From: Agelaius tricolor
Taxonomy: Eukaryota; Chordata; Aves; Passeriformes; Icteridae
Assembly (NCBI GenBank): GCA_023055355.1
Contig: JALJCS010000006.1
Location: 35,061,001 to 35,125,000 of the forward strand
Length of the DNA stretch: 64,000 nt
Direction: 5' to 3'
The notes below the pieces were generated by a model, which saw only the letters and a program-made list of their open reading frames with translations, was not told the DNA's origin and ran no database searches. Of the stretch, positions 35,349-59,577 are shown one piece after another. Position numbers and translations under genes: made by a program. How positions within the stretch are numbered: position 1 is the first letter of the stretch; the number at the start of each line of letters is the position of its first letter.

Positions 35349-36894
35349 CCAAATTGGGAGACTGCATTTGGACAGGTAGTAGGTGCTGAGAGTTGGCTTG
35401 ATTTCTGGAGTGGGAAAGACGGCAGGGGAGGGGAACGTATCACCTGCCAGGGACCGCTTCTTGCATTACTCAGATTTAAAAAGCAGAGTCTGGAAGTAAA
35501 CAGTTCTACTCTTGCAGACTGCTGACAGTTAGACAGAATGAAAATATAAAATATGTGTAGAAAATTACACTGATTTTCTAAAAAACTATAGTCCTCTTGA
35601 TATCTTGCTCTTGCAAATAAACAATACTTTTTTTACAAAGATTTTAAGATGTTGATTACCACTGTCATTGCTTCCATGAGAATTTATTTGCAGATTCTGA
35701 GTAAGAACTTTAATATATTAACTCTTAGGACTGAGAAATAGTCATAAGAACTGAAAGACTTTATTTTGTATTTCTCTGATGGTGAGTCCTGAGCAGCAGG
35801 GTAGAGGCGAGATTAATTTACCAACTATGCCATGCCGCACACACTTAGATACAAAGGTTTGCTAGCAACTTTAAAACTTACATTCTACAAGTCTGTGTTG
35901 TGTGGGAGATTTTGGCATACTTTGATAATAAGTATTTCATTTTAAAGTCATCTCTATTGCTTGTGGAGGAGAGTTCTTATTCCTTTAAAAAGATACAAAT
36001 AGCCTGCCTGCAGTAGCTCAAAACCTTTCTGGCATGATTTGGACTCCAAACACATAGACCTGCAAAACAGGGTTTCTAACTCTTTAGCTGACACCATAAA
36101 AAAACCCCTCATTACCATCAATATTATTGCAGGAACACCTGGGATGCTACTTATGGGTCAAGGCCCTCTTGTCTCCATTGCTGAATTAACACAGGATAAA
36201 AAGGCTGCTCTTGCCCAAGAGGATATTACAGTCTAAATATAAGATCAGAAAAGCTCTAACAGATGGGTACAGACTGATGGAGCACAGGGAAGCAGAGAGG
36301 GCATAAATGGACGTGCTCTTTGCACTGAATGGATGACCAGCACAAATGTGTCTAATTCCAAACTTAGCTGCAAGGCATTTAATAGCCTGGAAAAGGACAG
36401 TAACAGCCAGATTGCCTAAGGAGCAGTAATGTTAAATACTGAAACTCTTTCTGCAGTGAGACTGTGAGCATTTCCTTTAAGAAGATGATATTCACATATT
36501 TACATACTTCTGAATATGGCCTTACAATTTTATTTCTCAAATTATCTATATGTTTAGATTTGCATGATTTACCTGTAATCTAAAGATTAAATTAACATTA
36601 TACTATTTTACCAAAAAAAGTAGTCAATTTACTTATGCTACTATTTTGTTTTTAGTGTAAGAACCCTAGGAAAACATATTGGGGAGAACAAAGCAAGATA
36701 ATTTTCAAAAAATTAAAAAGTGTTTTTCTTCACTCCAAATATGTTAATAGCATTGGAGCTGTTTGTAAACTATTTATAGTAAAAAAATAAAACTTCTAAT
36801 AAAAATAGTTACTATATTAAGTGCTTTGCATGTATTGCCTTCTACTATTGCAGAAAGTTGATACTGAAAATTTCTGCATCTTGTCCTTTCTTTG

Positions 36895-36946
36895 GACCCG
36901 ATGGTCCAAAGATCTTTTCCAATCTAGTTGATTCTGTGATTCAATG
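36895..36946 (+). mobile_element. CR1 LINE tail fragment (sense)
   Basis: A diverged GATGGTCCAAAGATCTTTTC is followed by CAATCTAGTTGATTCTGTGA, which matches the last bases of CR1 elements with their ATTCTGTG-type tail. Only the extreme 3' end is left. Confidence 0.55.
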
Positions 36947-39900
36947 GTGTGGGGAAGAGAGTAAACAGCTGACTTGCAAAAGCAAGAGGGATTTAAACTT
37001 CCCACATTTTCAAACACAGTCATCTAACAAATTACTGTTGAGAAGAGCTGTAGTAGCTTATCACAGACAAGAGTTTCAAGAACATTCCTTTTCTAAATGA
37101 CTCTTTGACAAATGAGGCTGAAGGAAGTTATGACCTAGTTCTGCAGGAATGCAGGTGCACTGACCATGCACACTGGAGCTTCTTTGCCACAGTAAGTCTA
37201 AATGTTTAGAGAACTGTCATAAAATATCAAGAGGAATGTGTTCCTTTCAGGTCTGCTGAGTCAGCTCTTAAAATCCTTATACATAGCTCTTACATGTAAT
37301 GTAGACAGGTCTCTACCTTGGAATAAATGTATCTCTACTGTAAGGGGAATCTTTATTACATTATACTGTGAGACTGGTACAGAGGTATATTGGAGTCTTC
37401 CTCATAAATGTGAGGAACAGCTCTGTCTGATTTGTTTAGCCACCCACAGAATACCAGCTGCATGTCCCAGAGATGCAATCTGCAGCCTTGTGAGGCAGCA
37501 ATGCAGTGTAGGGGTGAGGGGGACAACTCACCCAGAGCCTTATGGAGGTGATAACCTCTGTGTTCCTGCAGAGCATTTGCTGGCTTTTTGGATACTGTCT
37601 TGAAGCTCTGCCCAAAGGGATATCTCCCCCCAGTACCATTCTTTTCTTTCTTCTCTCACCAGAATAAACTCTACTTGTAGGCATGAAGTAACTTCACTGG
37701 AAAGAAAATATTTTGCCACAAGGTGAAGAAGAAATGTAAACAGCTAATTCACATGAATTATCTACCAAAGAAGCATCTAGGGCTCTGACTGGGAAACTTT
37801 ATCTGGGCTCTTCCTCAGGGATTTCTCGCAGTAGGAGAAAAAGTGCAAAACTTTATTTTGCAGACAAAAGAAGATAGGACATCATCTAGAAATTTTAAAG
37901 ATTTAATGCATCAACTATAGTTAGATTCTGTCTAGAAATGTGCAGGGCTTGAAATGTGTGAAGCTGTTGGTAATTCATGCGGACTGTGTTTTGTGGAGTG
38001 TTTATGTAGCATTTTGCATTAGGTGGAAGATATGCCAAACTCCACACTGTTCTAACTTGTTGCTAACTAAATATTTTAAAATATAGCTTTCCAACATTGT
38101 TTTCTAATAAAATGGTACCATTGCAAATATTTAATATCAGGCCTTTTGTTCTACCATTTTTAAGCCATGAATATGCCCAAGACTGATCAACCAGAGGCTT
38201 TTTGCATTACAAATCTTATGGTGCCTTCACTGGGGTGGATTGCAAGCTCCCCATAGGAGGTACCTCTCCTTGCACTTATGGCTTCCCAAAATGGAAATGT
38301 AAATTGTTTAACAGACCACACCTTGGTAATGACAAGAAATTACTTCCTACAAGGAAGTTTTGTGCATATCTTGAAGTTGGCATCAATTTTACCATGAGAA
38401 AAGAGAAATGCTACTTTTTTGTTCTAAGTAGTGATACTTGCAATTCAGAGTTGAATTTTATCAGATAATTAAGGCCTAATTTTCAGGTTTTCAGCACTTC
38501 TTTGGGCTCAGCTGTGTTTTTCTTGTTATAAGAAACATTGCAATTAGATCTTAGATATTTTTTTCCTTTTTTAATTCCTTGATTGAGCTCCTCTTCCTAC
38601 TGAAAATGACTAGTTCATTGAGTATTTATTTCACCATGAAAGTTTCATTTTCAGGGAAAGCAATGGATCAATATCTTGTTATGACTTTGTCAAGTTAGAT
38701 GAGTTGAAGCTCAGCAAAATGTAATTTTTTTTTAATGCTACCTTCTAAGTGCACATTCAAGTAGAAATACAACAGCCAATTTATTTACAAAGAGTATTCG
38801 TTAGTCTTATAAAAGAATTCATCTTTCAACTCAAATTAACTTTTGGTAGACCTGACAGAGGTTAAGCTTGTATCTAAAAATGCTCTAACACAACAAGGAG
38901 TACACATTTAGCTTGGAAAGCACTATGGGTTTTGAAAGTATTTTTAAAAATCTGTCTCAATGTATGTCTCTAGATAGTCAAAACTTTCTCTAAGGACCTT
39001 GGGGATGATTTAGTCTCCTCCAGATTATTGCACCTGCAAAGGGTATGGCAGGCATTCAAAAGGAACCAGATATAAAGGTATTCATGTCACCCACCTGCCA
39101 TTGATTGCAGAGGTTTGTGTATCATGAATGTCCAAGCCTCATGAGCAATACAGGAACCTTTAATATTTATCATTGTTTTTCTCTTCTCACTACATTATGT
39201 CCAAGTTCAAGCTTTCTCTGGATGATGTTACAGATACTCAAAAATCAGTGGTAGAATTCCCAAAGTCTGGCAGGAGATTACAATTTCATCTGATATATGC
39301 TCAAACCCTGATTTTTTAATTTCATCCATTAAAAAAAAAATTTAAGAAAGAAAAAGTAGATGCAAGGGTCTGAATTGTCAGCTTTACTAGGAGTGTGTTT
39401 GTGCCTTGCATTTTAGCTCATGACCATCTCTCTCTTCATGTGCTAATTTGGGAAGAGATATAATAAAAATCCTATCCAGTTCCTCTGCAATGGAAATCAA
39501 ATGGCATATTTCTTGAATCTATCCATTCAGGTGTTCACCTGAATTCTAATATGACAAGGATCCTCCGAGTTGCTACTGGTGGATCTGTAATTCTGGAGAG
39601 ATGTCTCATCATAGTTTGTTTCTGAGAATGATGTGGCTTTGAAATTCTCAGCTTTTTTACTCGTAACTTTAAAATATTCCATTTTTGTAGATTCCATTGT
39701 TTGCAATCTTCCCAAAAATATGCTGTCAATATTTTCACTGGGATGTTTAAGTGACATATATATATAGAACTTACATGAGAGATGACTCGAGTTTTGTTTA
39801 TGGGTTAGACTTTAAAGAGGTGAATATCTGAGATCTGAAGCATGAAATCTTATAAAATGTCCTTCCCCCTCTGAAGATTTTATCTGCTGAATAGAAAGAG

Positions 39901-41293
39901 GCATGGAGCACTTGATGCAAAAGGGATTATTTTTCTCCTCTTTGATTACATATTAAAGGGGGTTTTGAGGTGTTTGCTTTTTTTTTTTCTTATTGTCTGT
40001 AACGTGCACATTCATCAAGTAAATGTATATAGACTTCCATATTTGTCTGTAGAAAATCTTGTGTAGTTTCCATCAAAGTAATATCCACGTCTCACACTCT
40101 GGCACTTGAAAATCTACTCAGCCACAGTTTAAGTATAATCTGCTTGTACAAATTTAATATAGCCCTTCATTACCCAGGTTAGCTGGTGCAACCAATGCAC
40201 CAGTAATTTGCAAGGGATTATGACCTTAACATAGAAAAAGGGGGAAAATGCTAAAATAGACATAAACTAGATTTAAAAGTATACAGATAATGGGTTTCAA
40301 AGGTAAGAGAAAGACAATGCTATGATGTGTGGAGGGCAGATACCCCTGCCTTGCATTGATCCAAAGCACTAATCCCCATCCTTGCTGCACACATGGCAAT
40401 TCCAAGTCAGCACAGCTGGTGTCTGTGCTCTGCTCCTGGGGTCACACAGGGCAGCCTTGAGAGCACCTCTACCACAAGGACTTCACAGGCAGTTGAGATA
40501 AAATTATGTTTCATATAGGCCCAGTTAAACCTGTTTGGTTTTTATGCCATGGCAAAAATTTCCCTCCACAATATTTGAATACTGCAGTAGGTGTTCCTTT
40601 ACTTCTGTAAAACTTCCAGTTCTCATTCATAGCCATGCTATGTCTTTCTAGTTTAAGGAAAAAAAACAATAAATTCATCATAATAAAGAATATGCTCTGA
40701 TAAGGACCATATTTTTCAAAGCTAAAATAAGAGGTATTTAGAATAAATTATTTTGACACTTACTTTAACATTTTTAAGCAGTCTTGGTACTTGAGAAATA
40801 TGTTATTGTCTTTATCATATTTGTTTTCTTTCTCATTTTAGGTGTCCACTCTTTGCAGGAAAGTGTGTTAGCAGAATAAAGATCAAGGGAACTAGATTAA
40901 TGCTAATTGTTCCTGATTGTCCCGCAGCCATTATGATTATGTCTGTTATAATAATATCAAAATCATTCTGGTTTAAATTTCACGCATTGCTAATTAACTT
41001 CTTACTTATCTTGAATACCAGCTAATTTTCTTAAAATATAATCCTCTTGGCCAGAGCTGTTCCTTTGTACCCTGTACTTGTTGACATATCATATAGACAC
41101 ACTTCTGGTTTCCTCTTACACAGACATGACTTATTTATTGTCTTCATTTTGAAAAGAGTATAAATTCATGTCGTGTATTTTACTAGTGTGCAATTCTGCA
41201 CATTTAATACAGCTGGAGCTGTGTTTTCACACTCTCAGAGCCTGCAACTGTGTCACAAGTTCAGGACTGTGTCTTGTTTGGTAGGTTTTTTTC

Positions 41294-41330
41294 GGGGGGA
41301 GGGAAGGGGAAAGGTTTATGGGTGGCAGGG
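41294..41330 (+). other. G-rich run with G-quadruplex potential
   Basis: Runs of 6, 3, 4, 3 and 3 G lie within 37 bases on the + strand, with short A-rich spacers except for one spacer of about 10 bases. This nearly meets the usual four-run quadruplex pattern. Isolated in AT-rich intron. Confidence 0.5.
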
Positions 41331-42314
41331 AGTATTTTTTTTCCTAATTTTTGTGAAAGAAAAGCCTGATTCCTGTTCTTCTTATTGACCCAGTCCAGTA
41401 AGATCTGGCACATTTACTGTCCTCCAGAAGCAGTGGTATGATTGCTCTTGTCACCTCAGGGTTCTTTAATTCTAAAACCATCTGCTCTGGTACCTGGGAG
41501 CCTCCCTTAACATGACAGGCAAAGCTCCAGTATAAATCAAACCTGTAAACAGATGATCAGGTTTTGTGACAATGAAAGAGTAACAGCAATATTCCACAGG
41601 GTGAAATAGTAGGAATGGTACTGTTTGGTCTATTAATAGTCTGGGAAAAACTACAAATGTTTTAGCAGGGAAAAGTTGCACATGTCAGAAAAAATTTGGC
41701 TAGACAGGGATAAAAAACTTTGAAGCTGTTGTGAAGAATCTGAGTAATCACCATGAGAACAGAGGCAATGATTATTCAATAATTTAGTCATACACACAAG
41801 AAGTAAAATGATTTCATCTTGTACACCTTTAGATTCTGAATGTATTATATCAGTCAGCAACATCTAGAGAGTAATTGTGCAAAATTCTTTGGAAGCAATC
41901 TTAAAAATGAAGCTACTGTTTTAATGTCTAATGAATGATAATTAGGGTTTGATATGGTAAAATATATTCATTATGCTGTTCTAAAAGATCTCATCTGAAA
42001 TACAATATTACCTCTGGCCTCCCTCTTCAAATGACCTTTAGCTATGATTCATTCTGAAGAAGCCACACAGACAGTTGAGGGAAGTGATTTGGACATCTAA
42101 AATCACAGAAACTGTAATCCCAGGTGCTTTTACCTAAAAAGAAGGAAATTCACCTACTTGGTCTCTCTTCACAACTGTTCTGCCTTAAGGTCTATTATAT
42201 ATTTGTGTGGGGGTTAACACAAGGAAATATAGAGATGGATACAACCGGGAATCTTGGTTCATTGAGATCAACAGAAACTTGGACCATTTTTCCCCATTTA
42301 AAATGGAAATATGA

Positions 42315-42342
42315 GATGTTTATTTGCAGATGTTTATTTGCC
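42315..42342. repeat. Tandem duplication, 14 bp x 2
   Basis: GATGTTTATTTGCA is followed directly by a near-identical copy ending in C. Minor local duplication. Confidence 0.75.
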
Positions 42343-45300
42343 GTTAAGTGATGAAAGGGTGGTGTGCTTTGCTGTGCAAACCTACAGCTCTAGATCTGAA
42401 ATTAGGAGCTATCAGCAGTGATCAGGGACTACTGCAGTAGGAACCAGCACAGCTCTCAGGCTGCACGGTAATTTTCATTTAAAAATGCATTCCAGTGATG
42501 AAGGATCTAATTTCTCTTGTACAGTTTTTATCTTCTCTTTAATGGCACTAAACTCTTCACTGCAACACACATTAGTAGTCATAGGATAGTGACTTCTGTA
42601 TTGAAACTTAAAATCTGTTCATATCAAAAGGCTGCATATGCTACAGTTCAGGACATTTTTCTATTAATATTTCTTTTCAGTTGAGTCAGAAAAACAAAAC
42701 AGCCTCAGACATACTCCTTAAATATAATCCTCACTAAATACAATCCTCAGTGTCCTTTAGTTAATTCCAGCATTTCTCACTACCTTTTTCTCTTTTTCTA
42801 CTATTGGAATTGCTTACCGTCTCCCCTCACTAACATGAAAGGGACAGGTATTGTCTGGCCCTGAATGAGGTTGAAATACTGTTTAGACATCAAAAAAGTG
42901 GCTATGTGAGAGCAGATAGGCTTTTCTACCTTCATATTTCCCATAGGAATACTTGAAATCCCTAAATTTGATGTGGAATCATAGCTGAGAGAAGCTAGGT
43001 CTTTGTCTCATACTTTTCTCTTTCAGCATCATCACTGCTATTGCTTTCAGACATTCAGGGATGCTCTCAGAGGCACTCCTTATCCATTTTTACTCTTCTT
43101 GACACTGTAGTGCAGAATAAACCAGAGACCTGGGGTAGTAGTGCTGTAGTTAATTAATGCATTAGAAAATGCAACTAATTTCTAAGTTTTTGAAGTACCA
43201 GACAGTATTTTGGTATGTTAAGTGTCTGGCATAAAAGGAAAATCTAAGTAGTAGTATAGGATGAAGCTCCAAATTATAGGGAGTATTGTACATAGCCAAG
43301 GCAGAGAAAGCACCAAGCCAGGAGAAGGACTGATTTTCTGGATGTCTAGTAAATGAAATAATGTGATTTACATCCAGTTAAAAAGTATGTCATCTATGGA
43401 GGTTTAAAAGCTTTTTTTAGTCTTCTGCTGATACTTGAGCACTTCCCAGATATAAGTAAATGAAACTCAATACAGATTCTTACAGCAATTTTCAAAGTAG
43501 CCTAATGGAGCTGGATATCCAATTCCTATTGACTTTTCCAATGGGACCTGATTACTTAAGTGCTCTTTTTCCCTTTGAAAAGCCTTCCTCTTAATTATGC
43601 TAATTGGTGCTTTAAAATGTTTTCAAAGTCAGAGAGCTGTGCCTAGACAATGCTAATTCTGAGCTAGACACGATTCATAATGCTAGATTCTAGGAAGCTC
43701 CCTCTGACTACAAGGTATATTTATTTTTCTCTTCTTCCCTGAGGGCAGAAATTAATTACTCAAGCTTGCCAGAGAATCTGCTGAGAGCTGTTACCTACAG
43801 GAACTGAAGAGGAAAATGCATTAGTCAGTGGTGCTACCTCATGACTATTTCCATTGGCTGATGAAAGTATTTACACCCAACTGTATCTTGCCTCTACCCT
43901 GAAACTGAAAAAAAAAATAAAATGCAGTGCTATCAACAAATATAGAAGTACAGTTGATCTGGAAGGTATTGCAGCATTTTATATACTTTGTCTGGAACAG
44001 CACTTTATCTAATTTTTTCAGAAGTTCCTGATTAGGATAATCTCTGCCAGCCAAAATAGAAATGAGGAGCTGTAAACATGGTCTTATCTACAAGTCAGAG
44101 AAATATATTTTTGCGGTTTTCCCTCTCAGAAATACATTTTCTATTCCAAGTCTAAATCTCTAAATACATTTACTTTATAGCTTTTCTTTACATTGTGGGC
44201 ATTATTTTAGCAATCATTAAGAAATGCTAATCATTGCTAACTACTGCTGTTTTAGCTCAGTGATAACCATATAACCTACTAAGGGGATGATTTGTCTGAC
44301 CTTCAGTTATACCACAGAACTAGACACTGGATACTAAGCTCATCTCAAATACTGGTACCTTGGCCAGAAGTGTTTGCTAGAAATTGTAAAATTATTATAT
44401 TGGCATTTTGGTAGTAGAATTTTTGTAGAAATATTATAGACTTCTACTGATTGACACAATATAGATACATATCTTTGTACCTCACTTTTACTAGTAGTAT
44501 GAATCCTTTAGGAGCAGTAATGTTTCAATAGGGTTGGATGAAAACCTTGAACATAAAGTGAGTCGTAAAGGAGAAACCAATTCACATATATCTCTCAGTT
44601 AAAGAATGCAGTCATCCACCTTTCCTGGATGGCCCTGGAAATGCATGAAAAGTGAGCAAAATGGAAATACACAGGCTGAGAATCAGTGGATTTTAGAACA
44701 CTCTGAGGCAGGAGATTTTTTCCTAAGAGGCATATCAGTTACAGTTCTTTAAAATAACTTATTTGTTTCGGTTTTGCAACTGAAACAAACTTGAGCTGAT
44801 CTTGGACTTTATGATTGTATTACTTTACGTTAGGCTTAGATAGACTTTTTTAACTTTGTCCTCTCTCTGCCAGAGATTTTCTTAGGTTTTTATTCTGTGC
44901 TCCTTAATGTTTGTGGTTACATTCCCTACTATAGAAATATAGGAATTCAATCTGCCATACAAAGGACCATGCTACTGTTGGGGAAATGTAGTGTAATTTC
45001 AGAAAAACAAAAGTGCACAGAGTACAGGTATTGACTCATCTAGGCTTCTTTTTTTCTTTTTCCCATTTTGCTCTATTTTCATTTTAAATATTTGGGAGCC
45101 ATAAATATAAAATAGGCCCACTTGATCAATACTATCTATCCAGGCAAAATCAAGGAGATTTTCATATGTTTTCCTGTCTGTCGGCAAGGTTAAACATCCT
45201 ACTCAGTACTGCCATTGTATGACAATGCAGATAGCTTTCATTGTCTTCTCTAGGTGCTAAATTCCTACAGACTTTTTTCCCAACTTAATTGGAAGTGCTG

Positions 45301-46342
45301 GGGACAGATACTCTAAATCTACCCCCTGCTTTTATAGACATTCTGTGCAAAGGGATTTCCCCCAGTTCATATTTGGATTCATTGAATGGATGAATCCGTG
45401 GATTCTGACTGAATTAACGGATGCTGACTGAAGTGGAGAGAGAATTATATTTAGGAGGTGATTCAGTCTGTCAGGTCCCATCTAACAAAGGGGGACCCCC
45501 AAAGAACTTTTCTAAAGATAAAACTCTGTCAGGATTATTTTGTTTTGGCAGTTCTTCCTGTATACCCAAGGAAGATTCCCAATCTCCCAAGCAAGCTGTT
45601 TAACAGGCAAAACTGGGCACACAAATAGATTTTTGTCCTTCTTTTTTACCCAGTCTTGATTTTTGCAAAGCATTGTGTTTATGCAATTCATTCAGGTTGT
45701 GTTTTCCAGATGGATATTTTTTCCTGCATTTTTGCTTTGGGGTTGTTTTGTTGTTTTTTTTTCAAATATCAGAGGCAGTAGCTAATTCTGCTTTCTCTGG
45801 CACACATAGACCCATTTATCAAAATGAAAGGAAAGATTTAATGAACAATTTAGAAAATACTTACTGAAGCATGTTTTGAAAATTAATTCTGGTTTGTAAG
45901 TTATGTTTAGTTCTTTGAATCTTTTCTACTGTAAAAAGAAACATGTGAAAAGCTCTGAATATGTAATTACTATTATAATGATTTAGTCTTAGAATGTCAA
46001 AAAGCTTTCCAAGCATTAATTAATGGAAAGAATCAAATGATGTTGCATCGTTGCTGCAGTGTTATTAGGTGAAGATGGTTTTTTTTTTAGTGACTTAATG
46101 GATTTTATAAATTATATAATTAGACCTGTAATATGCAATTCAAAACCACTTGATTTCAATGCAGAAATACAATTCTTATCAAAAAAATTGCACATAAAAA
46201 TAAATATCCCAGAGACACAATACTTAATGTGCTGCATAAATTCCCACAGTTTAATGGTCTTTTTATTCTTGGAGTGAAGAATATAATGTTTTTTAAGTAG
46301 ATTTGTGGGGGTTTCTAGAACTGTTTTTTTAGTAAAATGTAA

Positions 46343-51485
<5,143 letters not shown>

Positions 51486-52185
51486 TAATTGTTCTGACTA
51501 TGAAGTATGACTATGAGGCAAGGAGAGGGGTATTTTTTCTTTTGTAATGGTGTGTTTTGTGTGAAGTTACATAGCAAAGAAAATCATGCCTAAAAATAAA
51601 CCTCGATTATCCCAGGAAGAGGATACACAATTGAAAAAACAGGTTTAAAACATCAAATAATGTAGAAAAATTCAGTCCTCTGTGATTCTCAAATGCTGAA
51701 GAGGCATTCATCAGAAATCTTTTAGATGATGCCAGCAGAAATGCTATAATGAGCATTTCTCTCTTTCAGTAAACAAAATATCTACATGGGGATTTTAGGT
51801 CCTTTTTAAAGGAAGGACTTGGATGCCCTTTCCTTCCTCCTTCATCTTATTTATTCCAATACTGTAAACAAATTATTTAGGCTGAATTTTTATATTATTT
51901 ATATCACTACCTTTTTAAATATTGCACAGTGTAACTTGAGAGTGAAATCAAAAGACAGATTTCTGGTGGTGTCTGTGCTTGCTTGTTTTAAATTACTTAT
52001 CCAGGTTATGTGTTACTGTACTGCAGGAGAAATAATGGCTTCTCTCTGCTGGAGTGTTATTTGAATGGAGCACTCCCTTTAGGTTTCTTGTTATCTGTGT
52101 TATAAAACTCAGTGGTCTCTAAAGATAATGTGGAAATAAGCAGAAAGATTTGGGGTTTGGAACATTCTTTTCCTGATAAATTCTT

Positions 52186-52207
52186 TTTGTGCTGTGCACA
52201 GCACAAA
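52186..52207. repeat. 22-bp perfect palindrome
   Basis: TTTGTGCTGTG is followed immediately by its exact reverse complement. With a 2-base bulge the pairing extends to ATTCTTT / AAAGAAT on either side. Confidence 0.85.
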
Positions 52208-52906
52208 GAATGGGATTTTCAACAGCATCTTAGCAACAGAAGGAGCTTAGTAAGATTTACAAAGGTACAAAAATTACTTAGATGTCAAAGCTTTCCGAGA
52301 TGTGGTTAATGATCTTCAGCTTTTGTACTTTCTGTACCTTAGTCACACTGAAAGTGAGTGACTGCTGTACTACAGCCACAGCTCCTGGAGAGACCATCAG
52401 TCTTTTCATTATTTCCCTCCTATGGATAAAGCACCTTGTCTGAGCCCACCTGGTCAAGCATTGACTGATTGCACTGTTCAGATGCCACATCCCCTCAAAC
52501 TACAAAAAACCTCTGTATTTGTGGATTTGCAGCTTGGAAGGAAAAAGTGAGACCTCATGGTCTTTTAGTTTCCATAGGTTCTTCCATTGAATGTGCAACT
52601 TCTCTCCATTCCTTTCCCACCCCTCCTTCAGTGTCCATTTACATTACTAAAAAATAAAAATAACAACAGGAAAAAAAACCACATTTAAGGCAGGGGTTTT
52701 TATTAGTTATTCCTGTTGCAGCAGTTTTACTATAGAAGAAGGAATATTGCATATTGATGAATTTTATAGAATTCTCTGTTTTCATTGCATATGTCACTGT
52801 GTACAATGGTGTACCTGAGCAGCCTACTGTGTTCTATCAGAGAGAAGAACTTGGATGAACTTAAATAGTGCATTAGAGAGAATTTGTACAAACAGTATTG
52901 CTGACC

Positions 52907-52965
52907 TTTTTTCCTGAGTTTTTTTGGGGGTTTTTTGGTGAGGCTTTTGGGGATTTTTTTTTTTA
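52907..52965. repeat. T/G-rich low-complexity tract
   Basis: Runs of T alternate with G5, G2 and G4 blocks about 200 bp before exon G. Possibly a weak two-tetrad quadruplex; otherwise simple sequence. Confidence 0.6.
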
Positions 52966-53058
52966 ATCATGTTTTTCCTGGAATTTATCATATTAAAATT
53001 TCTTAAAATAGCACATCTCATCAAGGGGATAAGAAAAATTGGAGAGAAGTATTTGTGA

Positions 53059-58155
<5,097 letters not shown>

Positions 58156-59577
58156 TAGACATAATATGTAAATTGTGTTAAAGGAACCGCTGATTCCATT
58201 TGTTTGATAATTCAGATATTACCTACATTAATTTTTTATCAGTTGGTCAGATCATAAATATCTGACTACCTCACTGCTTCTCATTTTCCATAACATCATC
58301 CATGAGATAAAGTTCTTTGGTTTTTTAATATTTTTTGTTTATGTCTAAAAATAAGTCATAGTTATGTAAGCAATGTGTCCAAATAAAGGGTTTTAGCCAT
58401 ACCTTTTCTAGAAGCTCATGTGCCAGCCTAATGAACCCTCATTTCATACATCATTGGTTATCACTTTTAGTAAAGAATGTCATCACACATACTGAAAATG
58501 AAAAACAGTTGTTTCTCATACACTCCAATTAAAATGTGCTTTTTCCACTTAAACGAGTATTTTATTTTGGAAAAAAAAAAGGCAAAACAAACAAAAACCC
58601 CAAGCAAATACAAAACAAGAAGAAATTCCAGATAAAGCACTCCTGAAAGGCTTCAGTACAGACTCACCAAAGTACTTTCACTGATTATATGATTACTTTC
58701 AAGATTATAGAGAAAATATGTATATTCGGATTTTAATAGTGAAAAGCTTTTATGACATCTCTCTTTTTCTGACCTTATCACATGAATGCTCAAAGACAAT
58801 TATAGCTAAACTTTCAATTTGGTGTTTAACAGTTCAGGTGTTTGCTCTGTTTTGTTCTTCTCCTAACACAGAGAGAAGTAACATTGGAAAAACATGAATT
58901 TTCACTAGGACACTCTCAAAAGAGGGGACAAATATATTGCTAAGGAAGAGTGCACCAAAGCACTTTTCAGTGCAAAACCCCAATGAGTTTGATATATGTT
59001 CTGATTTTTCTACATAGCTTCCTATTAGGTTCACTTTGGTGCCAGTGTTTCCACAGCAACACTCTATTAAACCACTGCAGCAGAAAGGAGCCCATATATA
59101 AGTGTGTACTTCTGGAGAGGAAAATAACCAGGGTATCTCATTTGTTTGTCTCTTGAAATGTCTCCAAACTTCCTGCTGCTGAAAACAGCAGCTGGGACTA
59201 CACAGCTGTTCTGAGAGCCTGGCGATCAGTTTGTTTAATACTTTTCCCTCAGGGAGGAATGTTTGATCTGAAAAGGAGTAAAACTCCATGCAAAGATAGG
59301 GTTTGAAGATTATTTCATTCCCCTCTACAGTTTTGTCATGGAACTTGATGGATCCCCTCAATGTGTTGCTTCATGCTTTTCTGTATGGTGACAAATCTGG
59401 GGGTCACGCTCTCAGCTGCATTCAGGTTTTATAAATTCAGGGACAACTCTTCCCAATTAAAGTCAGCTGGGTGATGTAGAGACTCTCTGCTGAGAGCAAG
59501 CCTACCACAGCCTTGAAGGTGAGTCTTTCTCAGGGTCTATGAGGGATTTGAAGTAATGTGGGACACATCCAAGCAAC

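Noticed and set aside
35008..35379. 123-codon forward open frame including the 20-bp tandem duplication
   Set aside because: No splice context or KCNH8-like sequence; the duplication itself accounts for part of the open length.
37238..37603. 121-codon forward open frame in the large intron
   Set aside because: Cys-containing but without a recognisable domain; probably chance in a GC-richer patch.
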